From assembly GCA_945833925.1 (NCBI GenBank), contig CAMAFX010000022.1, positions 1-34,863 of the forward strand: a DNA stretch of 34,863 nucleotides, in the 5' to 3' direction. Position numbers and translations under genes: made by a program. Source of the DNA: an uncultured Prevotellaceae bacterium. Its GTDB lineage: Bacteria; Bacteroidota; Bacteroidia; Bacteroidales; Bacteroidaceae. Each line of letters opens with the position of its first letter. Position 1 is the stretch's first letter. Of this stretch, positions 1 through 7,293 are shown in pieces. The notes under the pieces are model-generated. The model saw nothing but the letters and a program-made list of their open reading frames with translations, had not been told where the DNA came from and searched no databases.

Positions 1-76
1 AGACAACAGGAAATCGTTCGTCATACGGACGGCTATATACTTCCAGCACATCCTCTTGTCTTATCTTCAGTTCCAT
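1..76 (-). mobile_element. IS630-type transposase, 5' fragment running off the window
   Basis: Reading leftward from an ATG at 76, the frame stays open to the window edge and gives 25 residues containing DVLEVYSRPYDERFPVV. This resembles the start of the DDE catalytic domain of IS630-family transposases, where a 'vLdvY.rPYD...PVV' segment precedes the CMDE/CLDE motif. An in-frame TAA lies 9 bases before the ATG, and the adenosyltransferase gene ends only 23 bases upstream. The helix-turn-helix half that normally precedes this domain is therefore absent. It may be a remnant or a frameshift-type second ORF whose first half is gone. The match is short and the 3' part is outside the window, so this is tentative. 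Confidence 0.45.
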
Positions 77-99
77 CCTGTTACCTTAGTTTCATCCTG

Positions 100-699
100 T
101 CACCCTTGACTTCTTCTCCATGCAACGTCTTCTATGCCTGCGTACATGTTCAGTGCACGTGCAAGGACGAAGAAGTAGTCGCTGAGTCGGTTGACGTAGC
201 AGAGTACGTTGTTCTCTATATCCACACCACATTCTGCAAGGCGCAGGATGCAGCGTTCGGTACGTCGGCAGACAGTGCGGCAGATGTGTGCCTGACTGGC
301 AGCAATGCTTCCGCCTGGCAGGATGAAGTAGCGAAATGGTGGCAGTTGTTCCTGCAGCCGGTCAATCTCCTTCTCAATTTCCTCGACCATGGCTTCCGTT
401 ACTATGTTGCCCTGTCTGAGTTCTTTCTTGCTCGTATCGGTAGCAAGGTAACCTCCAACGACGAATAGACCGGACTGTATGTTGGTCAGGAAGGCGAGCA
501 ATGTGGTTCGTGTATCCTCGTTCAGCATATTGTCATGAGATGAGGCATGATTTGCGATGAACGAAGCCAGTAGTCCGATGTGCGAATTCAGTTCGTCCAC
601 CATTCCATAACTCTCCAGACGGTCGCAGCATTTCGATACTCTCTCTCCGCCAACCAACGATGTCTGTCCCTTGTCTCCTGTCTTTGTGTATACTTTCAT
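100..699 (-). CDS. Cob(I)alamin adenosyltransferase, PduO/MMAB type
   Basis: This 199-aa protein would transfer the adenosyl group of ATP to cob(I)alamin to make adenosylcobalamin, the cofactor of methylmalonyl-CoA mutase. The N-terminal ATP-binding signature TKTGDKGQTSLVGG is at residues 4-17, and the C-terminal family signature ICRTVCRRTERCILRL is present. Length matches PduO-type enzymes. I chose the ATG at 699 because homologues begin M-[KR]-x-Y-T-[KR]-T-G-D. The frame is open further upstream, but that part reads through a poly-A tract and the 3' end of the ion-channel gene. It is the last complete gene of the minus-strand run. Organisms of this kind make propionate through methylmalonyl-CoA, so a role there is likely but inferred. 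Confidence 0.9.
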   Translation of the reverse strand: MKVYTKTGDKGQTSLVGGERVSKCCDRLESYGMVDELNSHIGLLASFIANHASSHDNMLNEDTRTTLLAFLTNIQSGLFVVGGYLATDTSKKELRQGNIVTEAMVEEIEKEIDRLQEQLPPFRYFILPGGSIAASQAHICRTVCRRTERCILRLAECGVDIENNVLCYVNRLSDYFFVLARALNMYAGIEDVAWRRSQG

Positions 700-707
700 G
701 TCGAGTT

Positions 708-720
708 TTTTTTTTTTTGT
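708..720. repeat. Homopolymer tract of about 13 A (minus strand)
   Basis: A run of about 13 T on the given strand (A on the coding strand) lies 8 bases before the adenosyltransferase ATG, in the 65-bp gap after the K+ channel gene. It occupies the ribosome-binding region. Tracts of this length are prone to slippage, in the genome and in sequencing. Confidence 0.75.
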
Positions 721-764
721 TTCCTGATCTGTGGGCTGTTTATGCCATAACCTGTGAGTTGTTC

Positions 765-1619
765 CTATTTTATCCACGTTGAAAGAGGTATCTCGTTTCC
801 GCAGTGCGGACAATAGTTCGAACGATTGGGTAGTGGACAGCCGCACTCGGGACACTTTGTTTTCTTTTCGTCCTTTCTCATCTGGTTGTCGTGTATGAAC
901 TGCGCGCTGACGATACCCGTTGGCACAGCCATGATGGTGTAGCCCATCAGCATTACTATTGCACTCAGTGTGCGTCCGGCTGGTGTGATGGGTGCAATGT
1001 CGCCATAGCCAACCGTCGTCATCGTTACAATCGCCCAGTAGATGCTGGTCGGTACATCGGTGAACTGTGTGTTTTCGGTATGCCCCTCGACCATATACAT
1101 CAGCGAGCCGAGCGTTATGGTCATGATAACTATGAAGAGGAAGAACACCAGAATCTTGCGTGCACTGAGCACAAGCGACTTCATAAGCAGGTCGCCTTCC
1201 TCAAGGAAACTGAAGAGTTTGAACACGCGGAAGACACGTATCAAGCGGAATGTTCTTATTATCATCAGGTAGCGTGCGCTGCCGAAAATCCATCCTATGT
1301 AGAGCGGCAGTGTGCTGACCAGGTCGACGATGCCGTAGAAACTTAATGCATATTTCCTCGGTGTACGTGCGCAGTAGAGGCGGCACAGGTACTCCATGGT
1401 GAAGAAGAATGTGAAGACGTACTCCAGCACAGTGAAGATGGTCTTGACCAGTGGCGACCATCCCGACATACTCTCGATGATAACCACAACAATGCTTGCA
1501 AAAATGGCAACAAGCAGTGCTACGTCGAATGCCTTGCCTGCCTTTGTGTCGCTTTCGAAGATGATGACGCTAAGTTTTTCCTTTAGCTTTTCGTTGTGAA
1601 GAAACTCCTTGATACTCAT
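765..1619 (-). CDS. Voltage-gated potassium channel (6TM ion transporter) with C-terminal zinc ribbon
   Basis: A 284-aa inner-membrane channel. It has six hydrophobic segments between about residues 30 and 240. The S4 voltage-sensor helix has Arg/Lys at every third position (R122, R125, R128, R131, K134). The K+ selectivity filter TTVGYGD is at 201-207, between the last two segments. After S6 a charged linker leads to a four-cysteine zinc ribbon (C256, C259, C270, C273; CPECG...CPHCG), an unusual tail for a small Kv-like channel. It could act in K+ leak or membrane-potential control. The start at 1619 gives the cytoplasmic N-terminus MSIKEFLHNE. It lies 13 bp after the PHP gene, probably in one operon. 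Channel identity is secure; the role of the ribbon is unknown. Confidence 0.9.
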   Translation of the reverse strand: MSIKEFLHNEKLKEKLSVIIFESDTKAGKAFDVALLVAIFASIVVVIIESMSGWSPLVKTIFTVLEYVFTFFFTMEYLCRLYCARTPRKYALSFYGIVDLVSTLPLYIGWIFGSARYLMIIRTFRLIRVFRVFKLFSFLEEGDLLMKSLVLSARKILVFFLFIVIMTITLGSLMYMVEGHTENTQFTDVPTSIYWAIVTMTTVGYGDIAPITPAGRTLSAIVMLMGYTIMAVPTGIVSAQFIHDNQMRKDEKKTKCPECGCPLPNRSNYCPHCGNEIPLSTWIK

Positions 1620-1632
1620 ACGTGTGTTCAGC

Positions 1633-2349
1633 CTATTTCAGTCCGGTATATTCGAAGAATGCCTCAGGCTGGTGGTTCATTACCAGTGCTTCGGGGAATT
1701 CCATCTCAGCCAGCAAGGGCAGTACATACTCGTAGTTTGCAATGTCGTTGACAAAGTGTGCGTCGCTGCCCAGGATGACTGGCACTTCATACTTCTTGCA
1801 CAGGCGCAGAATCTCGGCATAGTTGTCATGCGAGGCATCGAGGTGCCGCGCAGGCTTGAACGATGCGTTGTTAATCTCGAGCAGAGTGTGACTCTCCTTG
1901 GCGGCCAGAACGATAGGTTCGTAAATGAGTTCGGCGGCACCGTCGCCCGGGTGACTGATGATGTTCACCCATTTGTTGCGTATGGCATTTATCATGCCCT
2001 GTGTGTTCTCCTCGCGTGTGCCTCCGGTCCAGCACAGACTGTGTATGCCGGCTATGCGGATGTCCAGGCGGTTCTCGTAATACCATTCGTCAAGGTCGAG
2101 CGTACCCTTTGTGTCGAGTATGTTCAGTTCGGCACCAAGCATGAGTCGCACACCGTACAGTTCGCGCGGCACGACGTGCAGGTTGCGAAAGTAGATGGGG
2201 TGGCATGTGCCTGGTATGTTCGGACCGTGTTCGGTGATGCCGAGTATCTGTATGCCCTTCTCGCTTGCAGCCTTTGCCATCTCCATTATGGTGTTGAAGG
2301 CGTGTCCCGAAGCAAGAGTATGGGTGTGAAGGTCGAGTTTAGTTTCCAA
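1633..2349 (-). CDS. PHP-domain phosphatase/hydrolase, YcdX-like
   Basis: This 238-aa protein belongs to the PHP metal-dependent phosphoesterases and most resembles the YcdX subgroup. The first metal-binding motif is LDLHTHTLASGHAF near the N-terminus (H8, H10). Further metal ligands are plausible in GITEHGPNIPG, in the GAE of 'LMLGAELNI', in 'AGIHSLCW', in 'ISHPGD' and in the C-terminal 'GSDAH'. These are the conserved PHP positions. Length matches YcdX (about 245 aa). The substrate cannot be told from sequence; YcdX homologues hydrolyse small phosphoesters. It lies between the DUF362 and ion-channel genes on the same strand with short spacing, so it is probably co-transcribed, though a functional link is not evident. 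Confidence 0.88.
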   Translation of the reverse strand: METKLDLHTHTLASGHAFNTIMEMAKAASEKGIQILGITEHGPNIPGTCHPIYFRNLHVVPRELYGVRLMLGAELNILDTKGTLDLDEWYYENRLDIRIAGIHSLCWTGGTREENTQGMINAIRNKWVNIISHPGDGAAELIYEPIVLAAKESHTLLEINNASFKPARHLDASHDNYAEILRLCKKYEVPVILGSDAHFVNDIANYEYVLPLLAEMEFPEALVMNHQPEAFFEYTGLK

Positions 2350-2377
2350 AACCGTTTAGTGTTATTCGTTTTTTTAT

Positions 2378-2468
2378 TTCCTGTCGATAGAAATGTCTCA
2401 CACTTCTTGTCGATAGAGATGAGTTTACTTCTTTATACTCGTTACTTCTTGTCGATAGAGATGAGTTT
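2378..2468 (-). repeat. Decayed tandem copies of the 3' end of the DUF362 gene
   Basis: The last coding bases of the DUF362 gene (2444-2468, encoding the terminal KLISIDKK) recur 42 bp further downstream at 2402-2426 with an identical 25-bp core. A degenerate third partial copy (about 18 bp, 2 mismatches) is at 2378-2395. The 42-bp offset keeps the same reading frame, so the residues KLISIDKK are encoded again just after the stop codon. This looks like slippage duplication that produced or moved the stop. Confidence 0.7.
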
Positions 2469-3389
2469 GTACTTCTTTGTACCCATGCCAAGCTGCTCGC
2501 CGTAGTCTATGATGTGGCCACCGTGCTGCTTCTCGATGCGCTTGATGAGAGGGGTAGGGTTGTTGTTGGCGTCAGGCTTGATGCCGTATACCAGGTCGAG
2601 GCAAGCCTTGTCGAGAGCGATGGGGTCGGTGCTGGCAAGGATGCCGATGTCCTGAATCTCTGGTGCGTGAGGATGAGCGTCGCAGTCGCAGTCGATGCTG
2701 ATGTTATTCATCACGTTGATGTAGATGATATTGTCGCCGAAATAGTCAGCCACGCCCTGTGCTGCCGATGCCATAGACTCGAGGAATGCGTCCTGAGGTT
2801 GGGTGTACTTCCATGCGTCCGGTGTCTTGTCGGTCACTCCGTGAGAGTGGATGTATGCCTTTCCGGCAGTGCTTGCCACGCCGATGCTCTGATTTTTCAG
2901 CACTCCGCCGAAACCGCCCATCTGGTGACCCTTGAAGTGTGCCAGGTTGATCATAAAGGTGTAGTTTGCCAGATGCTCGCCTACGATGTCGTACTTAATC
3001 CATTTCTTGTCGCGTACGGGGATGCGAATCTCGCCAAACTCGTCCATCAGGTCAACTGCAAAGATGCTGTCGAAACCGTGTGCCTTGATGGTCTCCCAGT
3101 GCTTCTGCTTGTCCTGACGGCTGCCGCCGTAAGCGGTGCAGCACTCCACGATGGTGCCGTGTACCTCGTCTACAAGGTCGCGAATGAGCGTTGGTTTCAG
3201 GTAGTTGTTGCCGCCCATCTCTCCGGTGCTAATCTTTACTGCAACTCGTCCTTCAGCCTTGCGTCCGAGGGCTTTGTATATGTTTACCAGTCCTTCGGGC
3301 GAGATGTCCTTAGTCATATAGACTTTGCTCTGAGCAGTTGCGCTGATTGCAGCAGCGAACAGCGCGATAGCAAAAAACAGCTTCTTCAT
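2442..3389 (-). CDS. DUF362 domain protein, exported
   Basis: A 315-aa protein starting with a clear signal peptide (MKKLFFAIALFAAAISATAQS, cleavage probably after the AxA near residue 19), so it is likely periplasmic. The mature part matches the DUF362 family: VYMTKDISPEGLVNIYKAL, 'VKISTGE', the 'INLAHFKGHQMGGFGGVLKNQSIG' block, and the C-terminal 'DIGILASTDPIALDKACLDLV'. Some DUF362 proteins carry ferredoxin domains; this one has no CxxCxxC cluster, only isolated cysteines such as those in SIDCDCDAH. The biochemical role of the family is not established. The start at 3389 is fixed by the signal peptide. Upstream is the 22-bp tandem array; downstream is a partial duplication of its own 3' end. 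Confidence 0.85.
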   Translation of the reverse strand: MKKLFFAIALFAAAISATAQSKVYMTKDISPEGLVNIYKALGRKAEGRVAVKISTGEMGGNNYLKPTLIRDLVDEVHGTIVECCTAYGGSRQDKQKHWETIKAHGFDSIFAVDLMDEFGEIRIPVRDKKWIKYDIVGEHLANYTFMINLAHFKGHQMGGFGGVLKNQSIGVASTAGKAYIHSHGVTDKTPDAWKYTQPQDAFLESMASAAQGVADYFGDNIIYINVMNNISIDCDCDAHPHAPEIQDIGILASTDPIALDKACLDLVYGIKPDANNNPTPLIKRIEKQHGGHIIDYGEQLGMGTKKYKLISIDKK

Positions 3390-3458
3390 AATTCCTTATT
3401 TATATATTAATAATGTATGTTTTGTCTCCTTATATTCTTCTTGACATAAACCCATCCC

Positions 3459-3612
3459 GGCTTTTCTCAAGTCCCGCTACGGCTTTTCTCAAGTCCCGCT
3501 ACGGCTTTTCTCAAGTCCCGCTACAGCTTTTTCCAAGTCCTGCTACGGCTTTTCTCAAGTCCCGCTACAGCTTTTTCCAAGTCCTGCTACGGCTTTTTCC
3601 AAGTCCTGCTAC
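3459..3612. repeat. 22-bp tandem array, seven head-to-tail copies, two variants
   Basis: Seven contiguous 22-bp units with no spacers fill most of the gap between wbqC-like and the DUF362 gene. Variant A reads GGCTTTTCTCAAGTCCCGC plus TAC; variant B differs as GCTTTTTCCAAGTCCTGC plus TAC. In order the units are A, A, A, B, A, B, B. The junction base after units 3 and 5 (A instead of G) suggests that the pair AB was duplicated as a 44-bp block. A period of 22 is not a multiple of 3, so it is not a coding repeat. The array ends 70 bp before the DUF362 start codon. Confidence 0.92.
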
Positions 3613-3622
3613 GGCTCTTTCT

Positions 3623-4270
3623 TTATTTCATCAGATGAAGTACCGCTTCGGGTCCCATGTTGAAGAGAAGGTCCACAATACTCAGGTTTGGGATGAATCC
3701 GTGTCTCGGTGCAAAAACCTGATAATATGGCTGAGTGCATCCCTTCAGCATCTGGCTGTCGTGTATCGTTTCGTTCAGCAGCGATGGTTCGGCAAGCGGT
3801 CGCAGGTCGAGCACCTTGCTGTCGTGCATCTCTGCCTCGCTGGGCTTTATGTATCTGTCGGTTCTGCGCGTGTGTATTTCTATGTCCAGCAGTTGCAGTA
3901 TGACATTCTGCATCTCTTCGTTGTAGTCTACAAGAAACTCCCATTTCCTTTCATAGAACGGTCGTAGGTCGTCGGCGTAATATTCGAAGAAAGGCGACTT
4001 ACCGTAGCTGGATTCCAGAGCGTTCCAGTGCAGGTGTCGCCAATTGCCGTGGTCGCTGATTCGCAGGTCCTTCATCAGGCACTTGTGGTTTGTCGATTTC
4101 TCGACCGGTATGGTGAGTGTCTGTGTTCCGTTAGGACCCGCAATGATGCAGCGGTTGCGGAAAGTCTGCTTGATGTAGTTGTCGTATTGCTCGACCATGA
4201 CGTTGTCGTCTTTCAGCATTGCCGAGAAGAAAGGGATGGGCGCAAGGTAGCATGATGGTGTTATGGTCAT
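3623..4270 (-). CDS. WbqC-like family protein
   Basis: A 215-aa protein matching the WbqC-like family: the N-terminal 'SCYLAPIPFFSAM', 'YIKQTFRNRCIIAGPNG' followed by 'LTIPVEK', and then 'DHGNWRHLHWNALESSYGKSPFFEYY'. These blocks are typical, in particular the H-W--L-S-Y-K-PFF region. Members are found near polysaccharide and envelope genes; no enzymatic activity is firmly established. The gene follows the two signal-peptidase genes by 19 bp, giving the order dapB, lepB, S26 paralog, wbqC-like. I regard this as a familiar Bacteroidales arrangement, which supports one operon. The ATG at 4270 starts MTITPSCYL; it is the only sensible start given the neighbouring stop. Confidence 0.85.
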   Translation of the reverse strand: MTITPSCYLAPIPFFSAMLKDDNVMVEQYDNYIKQTFRNRCIIAGPNGTQTLTIPVEKSTNHKCLMKDLRISDHGNWRHLHWNALESSYGKSPFFEYYADDLRPFYERKWEFLVDYNEEMQNVILQLLDIEIHTRRTDRYIKPSEAEMHDSKVLDLRPLAEPSLLNETIHDSQMLKGCTQPYYQVFAPRHGFIPNLSIVDLLFNMGPEAVLHLMK

Positions 4271-4289
4271 ATTATTCCTCCCTGTCAGT

Positions 4290-4916
4290 TCATAAAACCC
4301 TTCCTATCAGTGCGGCGTGTGGAACGAATCCGAAGGCTCGCGAGTCGGCTATGTTAGAAGGCTGGTCGTTGAGCAGCCAGTAATAGTCCTGAGTGAAGGT
4401 GTATTGTTTCACCATCTTTCCACTGACACACAGTCCGCCGTCGACGATACTTGCCTTGACCGGTTCGTGAATCATTATGGTTATGGCATACAAGCGAATG
4501 TTGTCGTTTGTTATTCTTATGGTTCTTCCTTTCTGCGGGATGATGATCTGGTGTGTGAATCTGCCGTGCTTGGTTGTCGACATCTCGCCCGACTCATTGT
4601 TGTACCACAGAGTGTCTCCAGGCACGGCTTCGCATCTGCCGATGAAGACCGGTGTGGAGTTAACTTTCTCGTTCCGTGTGCTGACAGGCTGGTTGTATGC
4701 AATCCAATCGTCCTTCTCTGCCTTTCCGTCGGAGAGTCGTCTGTTTGCGTCCCACGGCAGACGGTAACCAAAACTCCAGCGGCTTACCAGTGCCATGCTG
4801 CCAGAGCGATGGCATTTGCCTTCTGGCACTCTGACAACGTCAACCACACATAGTCTGACTGCCAGCAGTACGAGTACCACGCATATAACGGTTATGGAGA
4901 TGTATTTGGACTTCAC
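4290..4916 (-). CDS. S26 signal peptidase-like protein lacking the Ser-Lys dyad
   Basis: A 208-aa protein with one N-terminal membrane anchor (about residues 5-25) and the signal-peptidase fold downstream. Shared blocks with the neighbouring LepB are VRVPEGKC (LepB: YTIPSSSL), WSFGYRLPW (Lep[10 protein letters not shown]), IGRCEAVPGD (Lep[11 protein letters not shown]) and NDQPSNIADSRAFGFVP (Lep[18 protein letters not shown]). At the nucleophile position LepB has S98 but this protein has K34. At the general-base position LepB has K251 and this protein G93. Both catalytic residues are therefore replaced, although S40-M41 lies a few residues away and could confuse an automatic match. It lies 24 bp after lepB and is probably co-expressed. 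It may be an inactive partner or scaffold, which is inference. Confidence 0.82.
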   Translation of the reverse strand: MKSKYISITVICVVLVLLAVRLCVVDVVRVPEGKCHRSGSMALVSRWSFGYRLPWDANRRLSDGKAEKDDWIAYNQPVSTRNEKVNSTPVFIGRCEAVPGDTLWYNNESGEMSTTKHGRFTHQIIIPQKGRTIRITNDNIRLYAITIMIHEPVKASIVDGGLCVSGKMVKQYTFTQDYYWLLNDQPSNIADSRAFGFVPHAALIGRVL

Positions 4917-4940
4917 GGTGCGAGTGTTCCTGAATGATTC

Positions 4941-6383
4941 TTATTTTATGTTGTCAACCCATCTGAAGAGACGGTTCCAGCGTATACCGTTGATTAACGG
5001 CTTGTCGGGATTCTTGCTGAACCAGATGATGATTGGCTTTCCGACGATGTGGTCTTCAGGTACGAATCCCCAGTAGCGCGAGTCGGCAGAGTTGTTGCGG
5101 TTGTCGCCCATCATCCAGTAGTAGTCCATCTGGAAGGTGTAGTTGTCTGCCTCCTTGCCGTTGATGTTAATCTTGCCGTCGTCGGTGACACTGAGCGTGT
5201 TGCCCTCGTACACGGTGATGCAACGCTCGTATATTGGCAGGTTCTCAAGTGTCAGTCCGCCGGGTATCTGCTTGCCTTTGGCAGGAATCCACACCGGACC
5301 GTAGTTGTCGGCAGTCCAGCCGGTGTGCCCCTTCAGGGGGTAGATGCCGTCGGTGGTAGCCTCGTAGTTGGTTATTTCCGCCACGATGTCGGTGCGGCTC
5401 TTCAGTACCTCGTAGGCATGTTTTGTCAGAGGGATGACACCGTCGAAGTATAGTTCCTGCAACTGCTCGTTGCTGATGCCGAGCTCGTCTGCCAGTTCGT
5501 CGGGAATCTGCTGCAGAAGGCTCACGTTATACTTGTACTGCACGTTGTCTGGCTCCTTGTTTGCCTTTCCGTCGAGGTAGACGATACGGTTCTTTATCTG
5601 CAGTGTCTGGCCCGGTGTGCCCACACAGCGCTTCACGTAGTTCTCGCGACGGTCCACAGGGCGTGTTATGAGTTCGCCAAGTTCAGACTTGTTCTGCATG
5701 ATGTACTGCCTTCCCAGTTCGCGGCACTCCTCGAAGTACCTTCTCTGCTGCATGGTGTTCATCGAGTCGAGCACAACATCCATTCCGTGTACCTGCGTAT
5801 AGAGCTGCCTTCCGTATCCGTAGAGCATCTCATAGTAGTCGCTGTTCTGGTTGTTCACCAGCACACTGTCACCGTTTGGGAAGTTGAAGACAACGATGTC
5901 GTTCAGCGGCACCTGCTTGGAGTGGACGCGCTTGTACTGCCACTTAGGCCACTCTATGTAGCTTTTTCCGATGTTCATCGGCAGGGTGTGCTGGCACAGT
6001 GGCATGTGCAGAGGTGTCTGTGGCACGCGTGCGCCGTACGACATCTTGCTTACCATAAGGTAGTCGCCAACCAGGAGACTCTTTTCGAGCGACGAACTTG
6101 GGATGGTGTAGTTCTGGAAGAAGTATATGTTGACGAAGTATACCGCTACCAGTGCAAAGACGATGGCGTCCACCCAACTCATCACGATACGTGTCACAGG
6201 GCTCTCGCTCTCCTTCCACCACGACCAGTTTATCTTCTTGGTTATGTAGTTGTCAAAGATGAATGGCAGCACAATGACGCCCCACCACGATTCGATGTAG
6301 ACGAGGAAAGTTATGTAGAGTGCGATAGCTACAACGCACTTTATGATATCAATTTTAGTGATTGGCTTTTTAAGTTTTTCCAT
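4941..6383 (-). CDS. lepB: Signal peptidase I
   Basis: A 480-aa type I signal peptidase, which cleaves signal peptides from exported proteins at the outer face of the inner membrane. Hydrophobic segments lie at about residues 14-45 and 68-90. They are followed by the nucleophile box [18 protein letters not shown] (S98), the structural box MSYGARVP, the general-base box [12 protein letters not shown] (K251) and the C-terminal box [17 protein letters not shown]. The family is usually 250-350 aa. The extra length comes from a long insert between the nucleophile and lysine boxes (about 125-245) and a second insert after the lysine box, a form I associate with Bacteroidetes LepB. The gene lies between dapB and its dyad-less paralog, all on the same strand. 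Confidence 0.96.
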   Translation of the reverse strand: MEKLKKPITKIDIIKCVVAIALYITFLVYIESWWGVIVLPFIFDNYITKKINWSWWKESESPVTRIVMSWVDAIVFALVAVYFVNIYFFQNYTIPSSSLEKSLLVGDYLMVSKMSYGARVPQTPLHMPLCQHTLPMNIGKSYIEWPKWQYKRVHSKQVPLNDIVVFNFPNGDSVLVNNQNSDYYEMLYGYGRQLYTQVHGMDVVLDSMNTMQQRRYFEECRELGRQYIMQNKSELGELITRPVDRRENYVKRCVGTPGQTLQIKNRIVYLDGKANKEPDNVQYKYNVSLLQQIPDELADELGISNEQLQELYFDGVIPLTKHAYEVLKSRTDIVAEITNYEATTDGIYPLKGHTGWTADNYGPVWIPAKGKQIPGGLTLENLPIYERCITVYEGNTLSVTDDGKININGKEADNYTFQMDYYWMMGDNRNNSADSRYWGFVPEDHIVGKPIIIWFSKNPDKPLINGIRWNRLFRWVDNIK

Positions 6384-6444
6384 CTGTTTTGTCGTTTGTT
6401 TTATGTCGTTCGGCGTGTACTTGCCGGCGAAGCGTGCATAAGTG

Positions 6445-7200
6445 TTAGAACTTGAAGAGGTCGCTCATTGTCAGCAGACCATTGTGCTTTGCCGTGTATT
6501 CTGCAGCCAGCACGGCGCCAAAGGCAAAGCCGAGGCGCGAATGAGCGTCGTGTGTTATCGTAATCTGGTCAGCCTCGCTGTTCCAGGTGATGCTGTGTAT
6601 GCCGGGCACCTCGTCGCGTCGTATGCTGTCAATGCGCAGTTTGTCGGCAGGCACGTCTGCTGTGCCTTCGGTCGAGCCGTCGGGGTTGGTAAGCATTCCG
6701 AACTCCCATCCGCTTAGTCTGTCCACTTCAGCCACGAGTTCCTCGCCCAGTGTGATGCCGGTACCGCTTGGATGGTCCAGTTTGTGTATGTGGTGAACCT
6801 CCTCGAGTGTTGCGCTGTAGTTGTCAAACTGGTTCATTATCTTTGCCAGATAACGGTTAACGGCGCGGAAGATGGTGACGCCAAGGCTGAAGTTGCTGCT
6901 CCAGAAGAGGGTCTGCCCCTGTTCCAGGCACATCTTCTTCACCTCCTCGCCGTGCTCGGGAATCCATCCTGTAGAGCCGCTCACAACCTTCACGTTGTGC
7001 TTGAAGGCTTTCAGGTAGTTGTTGTATGCTGTGTGTGGAGCCGTAAATTCGATGGCAACGTCGGCAGTCTTGAACGCCTCGCTGTCGAAGTCCTCCTGGT
7101 TGTCGATGTCAATGCGGCACACCACGTCGTGACCGCGTTCCAGTGCTATCTTCTCTATCATACGGCCCATCTTGCCGTAACCAATAAGTGCTATTTTCAT
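6445..7200 (-). CDS. dapB: 4-hydroxy-tetrahydrodipicolinate reductase
   Basis: A 251-aa cytoplasmic enzyme that reduces hydroxy-tetrahydrodipicolinate with NAD(P)H, a step toward meso-diaminopimelate and lysine. It has the N-terminal Rossmann motif [11 protein letters not shown] (residues 6-16), '[10 protein letters not shown]', 'SGSTGW', and the catalytic and substrate-binding signature [15 protein letters not shown] at 134-148 (histidine pair 136-137, K140). Length fits the family. It is the first gene of the minus-strand run that continues with lepB, and it starts 22 bases after a TAACTTTG promoter element. The 61-bp gap to lepB contains no obvious terminator. Confidence 0.96.
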   Translation of the reverse strand: MKIALIGYGKMGRMIEKIALERGHDVVCRIDIDNQEDFDSEAFKTADVAIEFTAPHTAYNNYLKAFKHNVKVVSGSTGWIPEHGEEVKKMCLEQGQTLFWSSNFSLGVTIFRAVNRYLAKIMNQFDNYSATLEEVHHIHKLDHPSGTGITLGEELVAEVDRLSGWEFGMLTNPDGSTEGTADVPADKLRIDSIRRDEVPGIHSITWNSEADQITITHDAHSRLGFAFGAVLAAEYTAKHNGLLTMSDLFKF

Positions 7201-7222
7201 TATATTCGAGTATTTTTCTTTG

Positions 7223-7230
7223 CAAAGTTA
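7223..7230 (-). promoter_or_regulatory. Promoter -7 element for dapB
   Basis: TAACTTTG (minus strand), followed by CA, fits the Bacteroidetes -7 consensus TAnnTTTG and lies 22 bp before the dapB ATG. No good TTTG is seen at the usual 19-21 bp upstream, so only the -7 element is claimed. Confidence 0.55.
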
Positions 7231-7251
7231 TACATTTTCCCTGAAAATGAC

Positions 7252-7259
7252 TACATTTG
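7252..7259 (+). promoter_or_regulatory. Promoter -7 element for the DUF2851 operon
   Basis: TACATTTG fits TAnnTTTG, 34 bp before the DUF2851 ATG in the divergent dapB/DUF2851 spacer. A TTTG at 7219-7222 is too far upstream (29 bp), so the -33 element is weak or absent. Confidence 0.45.
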
Positions 7260-7293
7260 TAGCATAAATTAACAAACGCTAAGGATAATCTCA

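Noticed and set aside
100-855. 251-aa form of the cobalamin adenosyltransferase
   Set aside because: The extra 52 residues read through the poly-A tract and overlap the end of the K+ channel gene; the family starts at MKVYTKTGDKG.
2514-3410. 298-aa open frame on the plus strand, opposite the DUF362 gene
   Set aside because: It is antisense to a gene with a signal peptide and clear family blocks. Its translation is Val/Leu/Cys-rich low-information sequence with no recognisable domain.
3459-3612. CRISPR array
   Set aside because: The 22-bp units follow one another without spacers and no cas gene is near, so it is a plain tandem repeat.
3413-3967. 184-aa plus-strand frame running through the 22-bp array into wbqC-like
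   Set aside because: The repeat peptide (FSQVPLQLFPSPATAFLKSRY type) changes frame with each 22-bp unit, and the rest is antisense to a real gene.
4290-4916. Ordinary active signal peptidase I
   Set aside because: Box-by-box comparison with the adjacent LepB places Lys and Gly at the Ser and Lys positions; the nearby GSM triplet is out of register with the nucleophile box.
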